DNA of 64,000 bases from Pseudoalteromonas amylolytica (lineage in GTDB: Bacteria; Pseudomonadota; Gammaproteobacteria; Enterobacterales; Alteromonadaceae): assembly GCF_001854605.1 (NCBI RefSeq), contig NZ_MKJU01000038.1, positions 17,401-81,400 of the forward strand. Direction: 5' to 3'. The stretch's first letter is position 1; each line of letters starts with the position of its first letter. The notes beneath the pieces were generated by a model. That model had not been told where the DNA came from. It searched no databases and worked only from the letters and a program-made list of their open reading frames with translations. This document shows, piece after piece, positions 18,437 to 26,944 of this stretch. Position numbers and translations under genes: made by a program.

Positions 18437-18898
18437 GTGGAAAGCTTTAGCTTTGGCAGGGAGTTACGTCTGTTAACTCCCTCGCATTACTCCAGAATAT
18501 TTCAAGAGCCTGCTCGCGCAGCAACCCCCTTCTTTACTTTACTAGCAAAGCCCAATGATGTTGGACGCCCTCGTCTAGGACTTACTGTCGCCAAAAAACG
18601 CTGTAAGCTCGCATGTCAACGCAACAGAATTAAACGACTTGCTCGCGAAAGTTTTCGTTTAAACCAACACAAGCTTGATAACATCGATATCGTTTTGATG
18701 GTAAAAGATGGCATTGCCGAACAAAGTAATGAAGAGCTTACAAAGCAATTGAATAAACTGTGGCGAAAAATAAACGAACGCTGCAAGCCTGGCGCACCAA
18801 AACCTAAACCGTTTAAAAAGCGGCCAGCTAAAAATGCCAAACCTAATAAATCGCCCGCTAATAAACAGCAAAAGCGCGATAATACTTCCAGTTCATAG
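18437..18898 (+). CDS. rnpA: Ribonuclease P protein component
   Basis: Protein subunit of RNase P, which trims 5' leaders of pre-tRNA with RnpB RNA. GTG start at 18437 gives MESFSFGRELRLLTPSHYSRI; the RNA-binding 'RNR' motif is in KLACQRNRIKRLARESFR. The protein is 153 residues against about 119 in E. coli: the extra C-terminal 35-40 residues are Lys/Pro/Asn/Ser-rich (KPKPFKKRPAKNAKPNKSP) and look disordered, a lineage-specific tail. The yidD gene begins shortly after its stop. Confidence 0.96.
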   Translation: MESFSFGRELRLLTPSHYSRIFQEPARAATPFFTLLAKPNDVGRPRLGLTVAKKRCKLACQRNRIKRLARESFRLNQHKLDNIDIVLMVKDGIAEQSNEELTKQLNKLWRKINERCKPGAPKPKPFKKRPAKNAKPNKSPANKQQKRDNTSSS

Positions 18899-18956
18899 CT
18901 TTGGTCCTGTAATTAAGGTATCTTTAGCTCACCTTTTGAACATAGTTAATGTGGCA

Positions 18957-19250
18957 ATGACATATAAAGCGCTTAAGTCTTGGTATCGACCTATTATCGC
19001 CATACCAAAAATGGCCTTAATTACTGTAATTAAAGGTTATCAGCGCTTTATCAGTCCATTATTGGGCCCACACTGTCGATTTAACCCAACCTGCTCAAGT
19101 TATGCAATTGAGGCAATTAATTGTCATGGAATGCTAAAAGGGAGTTGGTTAGCGGTTAAACGCATATTAAAATGTCACCCTTTAAGCGCAGGTGGGGATG
19201 ATCCCGTGCCTGATAAATCAACCGAAGTTAAACACCAACACGAGAAATAA
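18957..19250 (+). CDS. yidD: Membrane protein insertion efficiency factor YidD
   Basis: Small amphipathic membrane-associated protein linked to YidC-dependent insertion. The conserved core is KGYQRFISPLLGPHCRFNPTCSSYAIEAI followed by RILKCHPLSAGGDDPVP. The ATG at 18957 (MTYKALKSWYRP) gives 97 residues; the family is usually about 85, so the ATG at 19011 (MALITVIKG) is a good alternative, while a longer reading starting inside rnpA at 18834 is unlikely. It ends eight bases before yidC. Confidence 0.88.
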   Translation: MTYKALKSWYRPIIAIPKMALITVIKGYQRFISPLLGPHCRFNPTCSSYAIEAINCHGMLKGSWLAVKRILKCHPLSAGGDDPVPDKSTEVKHQHEK

Positions 19251-19258
19251 GAGCTGTT

Positions 19259-20893
19259 ATGGAATCACAACGCACGTTTTTATTTATCGGTTTATTGCTT
19301 GTGTCGTATTTATTGTTTCAAGAATGGAACACTGCATACAACCAACCAAAAATCGATACCAGTGCCACCACACAAGTGACCACCCCTACATCAACCCCTG
19401 TATCGGATGACGTTCCGGCTTCGAGCCAAGACGACGTACCTGTTGCGCAAACTAAAGCCATTCGTTCAACTGTTTCAGTGAAAACCGATGTACTTGACGT
19501 AAAAATCGATACCAAGGGCGGTGACATTGTTGAGGCGAAACTTCTCCAACATGCTGAAACTCATGGCAGTGAAGAGCCTTACCTGCTATTGGGCGAATTT
19601 GAAAACAAACAATATATCGCACAAAGTGGATTAATTGGCCTAAATGGTCCAGATGCGTCTCGTGACGGTCGTCCAGTGTATGAAAGCACTCAATCAGCTT
19701 ATACCCTTGAAGGTGATGAATTACGCGTGCCACTGACCTTTGTCGATAGCAAAGGGATTGTTTACACAAAAACCTATGTGTTTAAAGCTGGCAAATATGA
19801 TGTAGCACTAGAGTATGACGTTAACAATACCAGCGCTGATCCGATTCAAGTACAGCTTTATACTCAGGTCAAGCGCACAGTACAGAACAAAGGTAGTATG
19901 GTCGACCAAACCTATTTAGGGGCAGCATACGGTACTAATGAAGAGCCTTACGAGAAGTACAGCTTTGATGATATGAGCGAAGCCAACCTTAACAAGAATA
20001 CTCAAGGTGGCTACATTGCCTTTATTCAGCATTACTTCGTAAGTGCTTGGGTGCCAAATCAAACCGTTAACAGTACTATTTATACGTTGTTACGTAATGG
20101 TCAGGGCATCATTGGGGTAAAAAATGAACCTGTTAATGTTGCTGCGAACAGCTCATCAACGATGAATGCAACCTACTACATGGGTCCAAAAGATAGTGAC
20201 GCACTAGAAGCTATCCAAGAAGACCTTGATTTAACCGTTGACTACGGTTGGTTGTTCTTTATCTCACAACCACTATTTGTATTGCTTAAACTTATTTACG
20301 GTGTTGTGGGCAACTGGGGTATTGCTATTATCGCGATTACTATTTTAGTTAAAACAGCCCTATACCCGCTAACTAAAGCACAATACACATCTATGGCTAA
20401 AATGCGTATGCTACAGCCAAAGATGCAGGCCCTAAAAGAGCGTTATGGCGATGACCGTCAGAAGTTTGGTCAAGCAACCATGGAGCTATATCGCAAAGAA
20501 AAAGTGAACCCTATGGGCGGCTGTTTGCCTTTACTATTGCAAATGCCTATTTTCTTAGCGCTATTCTACGTGTTCTTAGAGTCAACTGAGCTACGTCATG
20601 CTGAGTTTATGTTGTGGCTAACCGACCTTTCAGCAAAAGACCCATACTATGTGCTACCAATTTTGTTTGGTGCAAGTATGTTCCTGACACAAAAGCTACA
20701 ACCTATGACTGTCACTGATCCAATGCAGCAAAAGATGATGACCTATATGCCGCTGGTATTTACGTTCTTCTTTATTATCTTCCCGTTCCCTTCAGGGTTG
20801 GTACTGTACTGGTTAGTGTCTAACTTGATCACTATCGCACAGATGCTTTACATCTACCGCGGTATGGAGAAAAAGGGTCTGAAAGTGAGATAA
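19259..20893 (+). CDS. yidC: Membrane protein insertase YidC
   Basis: Inner-membrane insertase/chaperone (Oxa1 family), 544 residues (E. coli 548). The first TM segment (FLFIGLLLVSYLLFQEW) is followed by a periplasmic beta-sandwich domain of about 300 residues and five C-terminal TM segments. The hydrophilic-groove arginine is in GIAIIAITILVKTALYPLT-adjacent TM2, and the cytoplasmic loop has AKMRMLQPKMQALKERYGDD; the last TM ends in LIFPFPSGLVLYW-like sequence (IIFPFPSGLVLYWLVSN). Terminator directly downstream. In E. coli mnmE follows; here four genes intervene. Confidence 0.97.
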   Translation: MESQRTFLFIGLLLVSYLLFQEWNTAYNQPKIDTSATTQVTTPTSTPVSDDVPASSQDDVPVAQTKAIRSTVSVKTDVLDVKIDTKGGDIVEAKLLQHAETHGSEEPYLLLGEFENKQYIAQSGLIGLNGPDASRDGRPVYESTQSAYTLEGDELRVPLTFVDSKGIVYTKTYVFKAGKYDVALEYDVNNTSADPIQVQLYTQVKRTVQNKGSMVDQTYLGAAYGTNEEPYEKYSFDDMSEANLNKNTQGGYIAFIQHYFVSAWVPNQTVNSTIYTLLRNGQGIIGVKNEPVNVAANSSSTMNATYYMGPKDSDALEAIQEDLDLTVDYGWLFFISQPLFVLLKLIYGVVGNWGIAIIAITILVKTALYPLTKAQYTSMAKMRMLQPKMQALKERYGDDRQKFGQATMELYRKEKVNPMGGCLPLLLQMPIFLALFYVFLESTELRHAEFMLWLTDLSAKDPYYVLPILFGASMFLTQKLQPMTVTDPMQQKMMTYMPLVFTFFFIIFPFPSGLVLYWLVSNLITIAQMLYIYRGMEKKGLKVR

Positions 20894-20910
20894 CACATTC
20901 AGCCTTTCAT

Positions 20911-20939
20911 AAAAACGCCCGCTTTTCGCGGGCGCTTTT
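20911..20939 (+). terminator. rpmH-yidC operon terminator
   Basis: CGCCCGC/GCGGGCG stem with loop TTTTC, followed by CTTTTG, 22 bp after the yidC stop. Confidence 0.85.
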
Positions 20940-21081
20940 GTTTGTCAGCAAGCCCTGCCTACACAATATAAAATCAATACAATCAAATATTTGATATTAT
21001 TTTATCGCGATTTTATACCTATTTGATGGTGTCTTTCGCAGTTTTTCTAAATACTCGCCTCATCCAAAATCACAGCAATGA

Positions 21082-21786
21082 ATGAAAGCAACGATGGGCG
21101 AATTTAACACTTACTTATTAACACTACTTACGTCACCCTCTCTTCACTGGTGGCTCGTACTGGCAGCTTTTGGCGCAGGGGTACTTGCCAGCTTATCACC
21201 TTGCATTTATCCGCTGTTACCGATCACAGTCGCCATGTTAGCACCCAAAGCAGGCAATCACGTTCGGGCATTACAAAACGCAGCTCTATACTGCCTTGGG
21301 CTTGCATTGCTTTATGCCCTACTTGGCTTACTGGCCGCACAAACAGGGCAGCTATTTGGACAAGTCGCGAGTAACCCTTGGTTACTCATCGGCTTTGCTA
21401 ATTTACTGTTGTATATGGCAGCGATAATGAAGGGCTGGCTTACACTCCCCGTCCTTTCCATCTTCAATAACGCTCGCTCTCACAATCCCTTAATGATGGG
21501 TGCGACCAGTGGACTGGTTGCGGCACCATGTACCTCCCCAGTATTAATGGGGCTGTTGGTATTGGTAGCAAATCAACAACACGTTTGGTTGGGTGGAATG
21601 TTGCTGTTTTTCTTTGCCTTGGGCATGAGTAGCTTGCTGTTTTTAGTGGGCACCTTTAGCCAATTACTTGCTCGACTGCCCAAGTCCGGTCCGTGGCTTA
21701 GCATCGCACCCAACATATTTGCATTACTGCTATTTGTCATGGCGCAGTTTTACCTCATCAAAGCAGGTCAGAACCTCTTTTTTTAA
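21082..21786 (+). CDS. CcdA/DsbD-beta-type thiol transporter membrane protein
   Basis: 234 residues with six predicted TM segments. It has the paired motifs of the cytochrome c biogenesis transmembrane (DsbD-beta/CcdA) family: SLSPCIYPLLP in TM1 and AAPCTSPVLM in TM4; the two cysteines shuttle electrons from cytoplasmic thioredoxin to a periplasmic acceptor. The genes directly downstream encode periplasmic thioredoxin-fold proteins, which are the likely acceptors. The start is uncertain: ATG at 21082 or at 21094, neither with a clear ribosome-binding site. No N-terminal or C-terminal DsbD thioredoxin domains are fused, so this is the stand-alone form. Confidence 0.85.
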   Translation: MKATMGEFNTYLLTLLTSPSLHWWLVLAAFGAGVLASLSPCIYPLLPITVAMLAPKAGNHVRALQNAALYCLGLALLYALLGLLAAQTGQLFGQVASNPWLLIGFANLLLYMAAIMKGWLTLPVLSIFNNARSHNPLMMGATSGLVAAPCTSPVLMGLLVLVANQQHVWLGGMLLFFFALGMSSLLFLVGTFSQLLARLPKSGPWLSIAPNIFALLLFVMAQFYLIKAGQNLFF

Positions 21787-21809
21787 TCACTTTATAAGGA
21801 AGCCAATAT

Positions 21810-22295
21810 ATGAATATACGCAATACGCTGACAGCCCTATTGATAGGACTCAGTAGCCTTACACTCAATGCCGAATCACACGCTCAACCACGTTACATAC
21901 AAGGTAAAACGTTGCAGGGTGATCATGTTAATACCCAAGGCAAAGTAACGTATTTAAAATTTTGGGCCACTTGGTGCCGCTACTGCATTGAAGAGATGCC
22001 ACATTTAAATCGTATCTACAACAATCGCTCGCCACGCTTGGAGGTTCTGTCCATCAACATTGGACTTAATCAATCCGAAGACTTGGTAAAGCGCTTTTTG
22101 GATAACAATCAATACCAAATCGCCACGCTCTTTGATAGCGATAGCAGCATCACTAGACGCTTTGACGTCATTGGTACTCCGACTCACATATTACTTGATG
22201 AACAGGGTAACGAAATATATCGCACGGCGTTGATGGATGAAGCATTACAAACAGCTCTATCGACGTATTTAGCAAAGGAGCTTAGCCATGATTAG
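21810..22295 (+). CDS. TlpA/ResA-like periplasmic thiol-disulfide oxidoreductase
   Basis: 161 residues with a signal peptide (TLTALLIGLSSLTLNAES). Thioredoxin fold with active site WATWCRYCIEEMP and cis-proline in VIGTPTHILL; LFDSDSSITRRFDV is typical of the TlpA/AhpC-TSA-like group. It probably receives electrons from the CcdA-like protein encoded 23 bp upstream and reduces disulfides in the periplasm (cytochrome c maturation or stress-related targets; not decidable here). Ribosome-binding site AAGGAAG before the ATG. Its last 8 bases overlap the next gene. Confidence 0.87.
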   Translation: MNIRNTLTALLIGLSSLTLNAESHAQPRYIQGKTLQGDHVNTQGKVTYLKFWATWCRYCIEEMPHLNRIYNNRSPRLEVLSINIGLNQSEDLVKRFLDNNQYQIATLFDSDSSITRRFDVIGTPTHILLDEQGNEIYRTALMDEALQTALSTYLAKELSHD

Positions 22296-23073
22296 AACCT
22301 TGCTGCTCACTACCTCTCTATTACTGAGCTTTGTTGCCAACGCCACTGATGATAGCTATGAATTGGTATTTATCGATATGTGGGGAGAATATATTCCACC
22401 GAGCACGTTACCAACGAGTGAATTTCCGCGCCGCTTTATACAACTAGATATGAATGTTTCACAAGCGGATATAGATAGGTATGTAAACACTTACCCTTTG
22501 TATAGCTCTCTAGAAATAGACAAAGATAATAAACTTGCGTTTCAGTATGGGGTGCGTCGTACACCAACAATTGTGCAAATAAAGCAAGGTAAGATGGTGA
22601 ACAAAATCGAGCTAGGTGAGCTTCCTTCGCTTCCCAGCTCAGAGCATCAGCCGATTGCTGCGCACCATCTGATAGTCAATGCTCTCAGTGGCGCGCAATA
22701 TAGCTTTAAAGTTCACTCGAAGAACATACGTTTAATATTATTTTCCGATGCGCTTTGCCCAGCTCGTCACTTGCCACATTGTGAACATAAAGCGATGCAA
22801 CACAATGAAATACGCATTCCAGATAACATGGAAAAACTCACTGTTATCAAACCGTTTTATGTCTCTTTGCAAGATGTAAAAAACTATCAAAAACGGCTAC
22901 GAGTCAATCACCCTGTACTATTTGATAAGCACAATGCACTATTTCGCCGTTATGGCATTACCAGTTTGCCCTATTGGGTGATACTCGATAACAACAATCA
23001 AGTCGTTTATCGCAGTACAACAGCGCCAGCACAATCGGATTTGGCAACTTACTCAAGTCGCCACTCTGATTGA
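22288..23073 (+). CDS. Periplasmic thioredoxin-like protein, apparently double-domain and redox-degenerate
   Basis: 261 residues, signal peptide IRTLLLTTSLLLSFVANA. Two thioredoxin-like halves can be made out: residues about 25-110 (LVFIDMWGEYIPP ... YGVRRTPTIVQIKQG, with a cis-Pro but WGEY in place of a CxxC active site) and about 150-255 (LILFSDALCPARHLPHCEHK ... YGITSLPYWVILDNNN, a cis-Pro with widely spaced cysteines). It looks like a partner or scaffold that has lost classic CxxC chemistry in the first half. The start overlaps the tlpA-like gene by 8 bp, so it is translationally coupled. Its 3' end overlaps the convergent 23049 gene by 25 bp. Confidence 0.7.
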   Translation: MIRTLLLTTSLLLSFVANATDDSYELVFIDMWGEYIPPSTLPTSEFPRRFIQLDMNVSQADIDRYVNTYPLYSSLEIDKDNKLAFQYGVRRTPTIVQIKQGKMVNKIELGELPSLPSSEHQPIAAHHLIVNALSGAQYSFKVHSKNIRLILFSDALCPARHLPHCEHKAMQHNEIRIPDNMEKLTVIKPFYVSLQDVKNYQKRLRVNHPVLFDKHNALFRRYGITSLPYWVILDNNNQVVYRSTTAPAQSDLATYSSRHSD

Positions 23074-25283
23074 CAGTACACACTATAAGGTGGTGGCAAC
23101 AGCTCAAGATGTAATGACTGACTGCTCGCTGTTGCAACCACCTGCTCAAAAAAGTCATCATCTTGTTGTTGCCATTGCGATGCAAACTGCTGTTTAGCCG
23201 CCTGTAGTTGCTTTGCTGCAGCTTGGTGCTGGCCAAGGCGAGTAAGTGCAAAACTGCCATAAAGTGCTTCGAGCTTTTGCACAGGTTTCGCCGCAAGCAT
23301 TGCTATAGCATCTTGATACTGCCCCTGAGAAACTCGTATATACATCTGAGTATAGCGCACATAACTGAGGCTATCGGTAAGCTGTAACTGCTCAAAGGTC
23401 GAACCGGCACGCTCAAGTAAAGGTTTCGCCCGCTCATACGCTTGTTGTTTTATCAGCAGCCATGCATTCATCAACTGTGCACTGGCTTGTGTGACTTTAT
23501 CAATATCTGTGCGACCCAGCAGCTGCTTAAAATGCGTTAATGCATTGTTTAGTGCGCCTTCACTGGGCATCGTCTCTTGCAGTACCCTGTCCATGGTGGC
23601 CATCGCTGTTAAGAACTGTGCTTTGACCTGCAGGCCTATGCGCGGCGTATCCTCAGCTTTAAGTTGTGCCAAAGCTCGTAGGGCCCCATCGCCATCATGT
23701 AGCTGAATGTAATAAAAAGCCATATAAAGCAATATATCGTTTTTTACGTACAGATTATTTTGCGAATCCGCCATTGTTAAGGCTTGCTTAAGTGCCTGCT
23801 CACGTGCCGCCAGCGGCGCAAGATAGTTTTGTCCTAGAGCAAAATAGCTCAACATCAGTGGAGCTAGCTGTTGCTGCTGTCGATAATAGCGAATGGCTTT
23901 TTGTACCACAGCTAGATTTTCGCTCATATCCAGCTCTGTGCTTTGCTCTACACCGGCTTGTGGTGGGTTCGCTAAATAAAATGCGCGTTGCGATTCTGAA
24001 TGGCTTAACGACCCCGCGCCCAATAACACCTTAGCACTGTGCATGGCTTTACTATGCGCTTGCCAACGCAACTGTAACCAAGCCAAATCTGCTTGTAATT
24101 GATAGCCCTGAGCCAATAATCTTTGGTGATTCAGTGCCCGAGCCATAGCAATAGTGCGCTCAAGTAAAGGTGTCACACGCTCATACTCCCCCATGTTCAG
24201 CCAGTAACGACCAAGGTACAGGTGATAGCGTGTCGCCAAATAGCTCGTCGCGTCGATATTCTTTATCGCCTCAAAATGCTCTCGCGACGCTTGCCACATG
24301 CCCGTTTTCCACAGGGCATTAGCCAGCTCCAATCTTGCTACTTGATTGTCGATGTCATGAACAAGTGCGGCTCTAAAGTAAGGGATCGCAGCACCTACCC
24401 CCTGATAGCTCAGCGCATGTAATCCACCAAGATAGCTTTGTCTCGATTGAACATTCGCTGAAATCTTCTCCGTTGATACCGCTTCGGTATGGCCACTTAA
24501 CTGCATCACTAATTGACTGACAAGTTCATCTATCGGTGTTTGCAAATCTTCACTGACAAGCTGCCCTTGCTGTAAAGACTGGCCACGACGGTTGATTTGA
24601 TAATGTAAAACATAGCGCTGCTGTTGCTGCGTGAGTTTCGCGCTAAAGCCAACTTCAGCGATGTTTTGCACCACATTTTCAAGCGAAACCCCCGCGGCGG
24701 ATACCTCATCAATAACGTTAAAGTACGCGCTGGTGGCTTGCTTCAGTTGTTGCTGCAAAGCAAAACCCCACCAATCTAGCTGGCCTTGCCCCGTTAAATT
24801 TTCAACTGGAGCAATAAAAATACTTGGTAAAGCTTGTGTATTAACATGCTCTGCAACAGTTGGAGTATGTATGTTGGTATACCAAATTGCACTGCCGATC
24901 ACCGAAGCACTCAACGCTATTGTTATAGCAATAGATAACCCTTTTCGTTGTGGTGCTGATTTAATGTTTGGAGTAATAGTGACTTCAACTGGGGCAATCC
25001 ACATGTAACCCTTTTGTGGCACTGTTTTTATAAACTCAGGTTGCTGTGCGTCATCCCCCAATGTTTTACGAAGCTCCTGAATACTCTGGGTGAGTGCACT
25101 ATCTCGATATTGTGAGTGTTGCCATAGTTCGTTGAGAATTTGCTCTCTACTAAGCAGTTGTTCTGGGTTATCTAAAAAATACTGTAGGAGCTTTGCAACC
25201 TTGGGCCTAAGCGTATGAGTGTGAGCGTCACTACTGAGTTTTTCTAAGATAGGATCGAACGTAAACTGCTTGAATTGATACAC
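23049..25283 (-). CDS. CadC/ToxR-type winged-helix transmembrane regulator with TPR-rich C-terminus
   Basis: About 744 residues. N-terminal OmpR-type winged helix (LRPKVAKLLQYFLDN ... LSREQILNELW ... LTQSIQELRKTLGDD ... IKTVPQKGYMW), then a single TM (ISIAITIALSASVIGSAIWY-like, near residue 130), then a long periplasmic helical part with many Leu/Ala-Tyr pairs typical of TPR units. ToxR-family members bind DNA while anchored in the inner membrane and sense periplasmic signals. The start is uncertain: a GTG at 25283 (VYQFKQFTFD) fits the domain edge; an ATG at 25328 adds 15 residues. Its 3' end overlaps the thioredoxin-like gene tail-to-tail, so it may regulate that operon; this is inference. 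Confidence 0.82.
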   Translation of the reverse strand: MYQFKQFTFDPILEKLSSDAHTHTLRPKVAKLLQYFLDNPEQLLSREQILNELWQHSQYRDSALTQSIQELRKTLGDDAQQPEFIKTVPQKGYMWIAPVEVTITPNIKSAPQRKGLSIAITIALSASVIGSAIWYTNIHTPTVAEHVNTQALPSIFIAPVENLTGQGQLDWWGFALQQQLKQATSAYFNVIDEVSAAGVSLENVVQNIAEVGFSAKLTQQQQRYVLHYQINRRGQSLQQGQLVSEDLQTPIDELVSQLVMQLSGHTEAVSTEKISANVQSRQSYLGGLHALSYQGVGAAIPYFRAALVHDIDNQVARLELANALWKTGMWQASREHFEAIKNIDATSYLATRYHLYLGRYWLNMGEYERVTPLLERTIAMARALNHQRLLAQGYQLQADLAWLQLRWQAHSKAMHSAKVLLGAGSLSHSESQRAFYLANPPQAGVEQSTELDMSENLAVVQKAIRYYRQQQQLAPLMLSYFALGQNYLAPLAAREQALKQALTMADSQNNLYVKNDILLYMAFYYIQLHDGDGALRALAQLKAEDTPRIGLQVKAQFLTAMATMDRVLQETMPSEGALNNALTHFKQLLGRTDIDKVTQASAQLMNAWLLIKQQAYERAKPLLERAGSTFEQLQLTDSLSYVRYTQMYIRVSQGQYQDAIAMLAAKPVQKLEALYGSFALTRLGQHQAAAKQLQAAKQQFASQWQQQDDDFFEQVVATASSQSLHLELLPPPYSVYCQSEWRLE

Positions 25284-25408
25284 AAAGATGACTTTTCCCC
25301 GCAAATTAATATGCTCATAGTACACCAATAGTCATGTAAGCTAATAGCTGTGTTTGTCGCTTTGCTGTACAATTCGCCCCTATTGTAATAGCAAGTTTTT
25401 ATATCACC

Positions 25409-26773
25409 ATGAATTCACAAGACACCATCGTCGCACAAGCCACAGCCCCTGGGCGTGGCGGTGTAGGGATCATCCGCGTATCGGGCGCTTTAGCACAAAC
25501 CGTTGCCAATCAGATCTTAGGGAAATGTCCTAAAACTCGTTATGCCGAGTATCTGCCATTTAACACCTTACAAGGTGAGCAGTTGGATCAGGGGATTGCT
25601 TTATTTTTTAAAGGCCCTAACTCTTTCACTGGCGAAGATGTACTGGAATTACAAGGTCATGGTGGTCCAATTGTTATCGACATGCTACTTAAGGAAATTT
25701 GTCAGATAGATAAAGTACGCCTAGCGCAGCCAGGAGAATTCTCAGAACGTGCTTTTATGAACGACAAACTGGATCTCACCCAAGCTGAAGCCATCGCGGA
25801 TTTAATTAATGCCACCAGTGAGCAGGCAGCAAAGAGCGCCCTGCACTCCTTACAAGGAGATTTTTCTAAACATATCAATACGCTGGTAGAGAAAGTGATC
25901 CATCTACGTATGTATGTTGAGGCCGCGATTGATTTTCCTGACGAAGAAATAGACTTTCTATCTGACGGCAAAGTCAGCGGTGATCTGAATGCCATCATCA
26001 CGCAATTGGATGAAGTGCGTAAACAAGCTAAACAAGGCAGTATCATGCGCGAAGGTATGCGGGTGGTGATCGCAGGCAAACCGAATGCAGGCAAATCCAG
26101 CCTACTCAATGCCTTAGCAGGCAGAGAAGCGGCGATAGTTACCGATATCGCGGGGACTACACGCGACGTACTGCGCGAGCATATTCATATTGATGGTATG
26201 CCATTACACATCATCGATACCGCAGGTCTTCGTGAAAGCCCAGATAAAGTGGAACAAATAGGTATCGAGCGCGCTTGGGATGAAATTCGTCAAGCCGATC
26301 ATGTGCTATTTATGGTAGATGGTACGGATACACAAGAAACGGATCCAACCAAGATCTGGCCTGATTTTATGCAACAGCTACCTGCTGGCATGGATGTTAC
26401 CGTCATTCGCAATAAGATTGATTTATCTGCAGAAACAGCGGGTATGTGCCAACAAGGCGACTACCCTGTTCTGCGCTTGAGTGCCAAAAATACCGAAGGT
26501 ATCGATTTGCTACGCGATCACCTAAAAACCTGCATTGGCTACCAAGGTGCAACTGAGGGTGGCTTTATGGCACGCCGCCGTCATTTAGATGCACTAGAGC
26601 GCGCCGCTGAACATTTAGATATTGGTAAAACCCAGTTAGAGATGCATATTGCAGGAGAGATCCTCGCCGAAGAGCTGCGTTTGACACAGCAATATCTTAA
26701 CGAGATCACTGGTGAATTTACTTCCGATGATCTCCTTGGCAAGATCTTTAGCTCATTTTGTATCGGGAAGTAA
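25409..26773 (+). CDS. mnmE: tRNA uridine-5-carboxymethylaminomethyl modification GTPase
   Basis: 454 residues, the same as E. coli MnmE (TrmE/ThdF). With MnmG it makes cmnm5U/nm5U34 in tRNA wobble positions. The N-terminal tetrahydrofolate-binding domain begins STIVAQAT-like (DTIVAQATAPGRGGVGIIR). The G domain shows GKPNAGKSSLLNAL, DIAGTTRD, DTAGLRES and RNKID. The C-terminal FCIGK carries the catalytic cysteine. The last 18 bases (TTTTGTATCGGGAAGTAA) are the left attachment repeat of the inserted island, so the 3' end of this copy was supplied by the element; the protein end is unchanged (FCIGK-stop). Its native terminator is now 18.9 kb away. Confidence 0.97.
   Translation: MNSQDTIVAQATAPGRGGVGIIRVSGALAQTVANQILGKCPKTRYAEYLPFNTLQGEQLDQGIALFFKGPNSFTGEDVLELQGHGGPIVIDMLLKEICQIDKVRLAQPGEFSERAFMNDKLDLTQAEAIADLINATSEQAAKSALHSLQGDFSKHINTLVEKVIHLRMYVEAAIDFPDEEIDFLSDGKVSGDLNAIITQLDEVRKQAKQGSIMREGMRVVIAGKPNAGKSSLLNALAGREAAIVTDIAGTTRDVLREHIHIDGMPLHIIDTAGLRESPDKVEQIGIERAWDEIRQADHVLFMVDGTDTQETDPTKIWPDFMQQLPAGMDVTVIRNKIDLSAETAGMCQQGDYPVLRLSAKNTEGIDLLRDHLKTCIGYQGATEGGFMARRRHLDALERAAEHLDIGKTQLEMHIAGEILAEELRLTQQYLNEITGEFTSDDLLGKIFSSFCIGK
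26756..26773 (+). repeat. attL core repeat
   Basis: TTTTGTATCGGGAAGTAA; includes the mnmE stop codon. It differs from the right repeat at three positions. Confidence 0.85.
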
Positions 26774-26777
26774 AGTG

Positions 26778-26876
26778 GGCAAATAACGGAAAACAACAGC
26801 AAGCAACGGTAGATAACACACTGATTTTATTAGATCGTCATTTGCCGTTTGTTTCCATCCGTTGCCGTTAATTGCC
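26778..26876. repeat. Imperfect inverted repeat beside attL
   Basis: Two arms of about 32 bp, 26778-26809 (GGCAAATAACGG...) and 26845-26876 (complement of GGCAATTAACGG...), match at roughly 23 of 32 positions when one is reversed. It may be a recombination directionality-factor or integrase site, or a weak replacement terminator for mnmE. Confidence 0.5.
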
Positions 26877-26883
26877 AAATCTA

Positions 26884-26940
26884 GTCCCCAGCTGGTCCCC
26901 AATGACATGATAAATGCCGTATTGGGGACCAATTGGGGAC
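26884..26940. promoter_or_regulatory. Cluster of GGTCCCCAA-type repeats (candidate integrase arm sites) in front of int
   Basis: Four copies: GTCCCCA at 26884, TGGTCCCCAA at 26893, and on the other strand TTGGGGACC at 26922-26930 and TTGGGGAC at 26933-26940. The last copy contains the GGGGA that serves as the int ribosome-binding site. Two more copies occur at the right end (45623-45644). Short repeats shared by both ends and absent elsewhere fit arm-type integrase sites. Confidence 0.6.
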
Positions 26941-26944
26941 AAAC

